Shown: one piece after another, positions 63,221 through 64,000 of the stretch
Layout: every line of letters begins with the position of its first letter
Numbering within the stretch: position 1 is the stretch's first letter
Translations under genes and position numbers: made by a program
DNA from: DALYLB01 sp046154695
Lineage (GTDB): Bacteria > Acidobacteriota > Blastocatellia > RBC074
Length of the DNA stretch: 64,000 nucleotides
NCBI GenBank assembly: GCA_046154695.1
Contig: JBJXFI010000413.1
Location: 1 to 64,000, forward strand
Reading direction: 5' to 3'
The notes under the pieces: model-generated
The model's input: only the letters and a program-made list of their open reading frames with translations
What the model was told of the DNA's origin: nothing
The model's database searches: none

Positions 63221-64000
63221 ATGCCGGCCCCAAAAGAATCCGAGAAGTTTCCCCTTTCCGTCATCATTCCCGTCAAAAACGAAGAGCGAAATCTGGCCGC
63301 GTGCCTGGAGAGCGTCGCGTGGGCGGACGACATCTGGGTCGTCGATTCGGGCAGCACGGATGGGACGGCGGGGATCGCCGAGGCGCATCGCGCCCGGGTC
63401 GCGCAGTTCGATTATTCGGGCGGGTTTCCCAAGAAGAAGAACTGGGCGCTCGCGAATCTGCCGCTCCGGCATGAATGGGTGCTGCTGATCGATGCGGACG
63501 AGCGCGTCACGCCCGAGCTGGCGGGCGAAATCCGCGACCGGCTGGGCGGCGGAGAGGCTGCCGACGGCTATTATCTCAATCGAAAACTGATCTTTCTGGG
63601 GCGATGGATCCGGCATTGCGGCTGGTATCCGAGCTGGAATCTGCGGCTGTTCAAGCACAGGCTGGGCCGGTACGAGAAGCTGGAGGCCGGGGACGTCGAG
63701 AACGCCGGCGACGTCGAGGTTCACGAACACGTCGTTTTGCAGGGGCGCGGCGAGTATCTCGGGAACGATCTGCTGCACGAGGATTTCAAGAGCATCTATC
63801 ATTTCATCGAGCGTCATAACCGCTACTCGAACTGGGACGCGCGGGTCTATCACAATCTGGCCTCGGGCGTCGCGTTCGGCAGCGCGATCGGCGCCTCTCC
63901 CTTCGGTTCGCCGCTCGAACGGAAGCGGTTTCTCAAGCGGATGTGGGCGCGATTCCCGTTTCGCCCGCTGTTTCGCTTCGTCTGGATGTACATCGTCAAA
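63221..64000 (+). CDS. Glycosyltransferase family 2 (WaaE/KdtX-like), partial
   Basis: The gene starts at ATG 63221 and runs open to the right edge of the window (260 codons, no stop), so its end is not seen. 'LSVIIPVKNEERNLAACLESVAWADDIWVVDSGSTDGTAGIAE' and 'GGFPKKKNWALANLPLRHEWVLLIDADERVTPELAGEIRDRL' are typical of GT2 enzymes related to the LPS core beta-1,4-glucosyltransferase WaaE. 'GWYPSWNLRLFKHRLGRYE' and 'DLLHEDFKSIYHFIERHNRYSNWDA' also fit this group. It may decorate a lipid-A core or start the polymer. Confidence 0.88.
   Translation, partial: MPAPKESEKFPLSVIIPVKNEERNLAACLESVAWADDIWVVDSGSTDGTAGIAEAHRARVAQFDYSGGFPKKKNWALANLPLRHEWVLLIDADERVTPELAGEIRDRLGGGEAADGYYLNRKLIFLGRWIRHCGWYPSWNLRLFKHRLGRYEKLEAGDVENAGDVEVHEHVVLQGRGEYLGNDLLHEDFKSIYHFIERHNRYSNWDARVYHNLASGVAFGSAIGASPFGSPLERKRFLKRMWARFPFRPLFRFVWMYIVK

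Noticed and set aside
61898..64000. Possible recent transfer of the polysaccharide locus
   Set aside because: Glycan loci are often transferred, but base composition, codon style and the intergenic repeat types match the rest of the window, so there is no sequence sign of it here.

Overview
The window is about 63% G+C, gene-dense bacterial chromosome. Several features resemble what is commonly seen in Acidobacteriota, perhaps class Blastocatellia: a PknB-type kinase fused to a TolB-like and TPR region, a YIP1-family membrane protein, a PA-domain M28 peptidase with signal peptide, PQQ-like propellers, MacB-type permease pairs, type III glutamine synthetase, and many palindromic intergenic repeats. 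This placement is inference only. There is no rRNA or other phylogenetic marker here that I could compare, and I saw no tRNA, CRISPR array, transposase or phage gene.

Layout. Positions 1-9.5 kb hold mixed metabolic and envelope genes: YIP1 protein, GMC oxidoreductase, multi-pass membrane protein, glpD, M28 peptidase and DUF481 protein. Positions 9.5-14.1 kb are a nitrogen module: a NifA-like sigma-54 activator followed by type III glutamine synthetase, each preceded by a near-identical sigma-54 promoter and by a pair of 12-bp palindromes spaced exactly 30 bp. Positions 14.1-25.2 kb carry a small protein, two MacB/FtsX-type permeases, a TlpA-like thioredoxin, a zinc-ribbon protein, a Ser/Thr kinase-TPR protein, a PLP enzyme coupled to a hotdog protein, and a class I aldolase. 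Positions 25.2-33.6 kb carry a B12-binding radical SAM protein, holB, a PQQ-like propeller, a TPR protein, an unknown membrane-anchored protein and pcrA. Positions 33.8-40.8 kb are a housekeeping run: rimO-pgpA-cinA-plsY-gpsA-smpB-pepA.

Positions 40.9-64 kb are an exopolysaccharide or O-antigen locus that runs off the right edge. It has an O-antigen-ligase-like protein, a TPR protein, a Wza-like export protein, a Wzc-like tyrosine autokinase with a tyrosine-rich tail, a Wzm/Wzt ABC exporter, ten glycosyltransferases (mostly overlapping by 1-11 bases), a secreted protein that looks like a glycoside hydrolase, and a second Wzy/WaaL-type protein. The co-occurrence of Wza/Wzc, Wzm/Wzt and two ligase/polymerase-like proteins is unusual.

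The most distinctive feature is a large set of different palindromic repeats in nearly every intergenic gap. Some have arms built from short words repeated about every 8-13 bases. Others belong to recurring families, several of which extend into the ends of genes and supply codons. The second strong signal is the sigma-54/30-bp-spaced operator arrangement around the NifA-like gene and glnN. A third is a change in synonymous codon choice along genes, from G-ending near the start to C-ending near the end.
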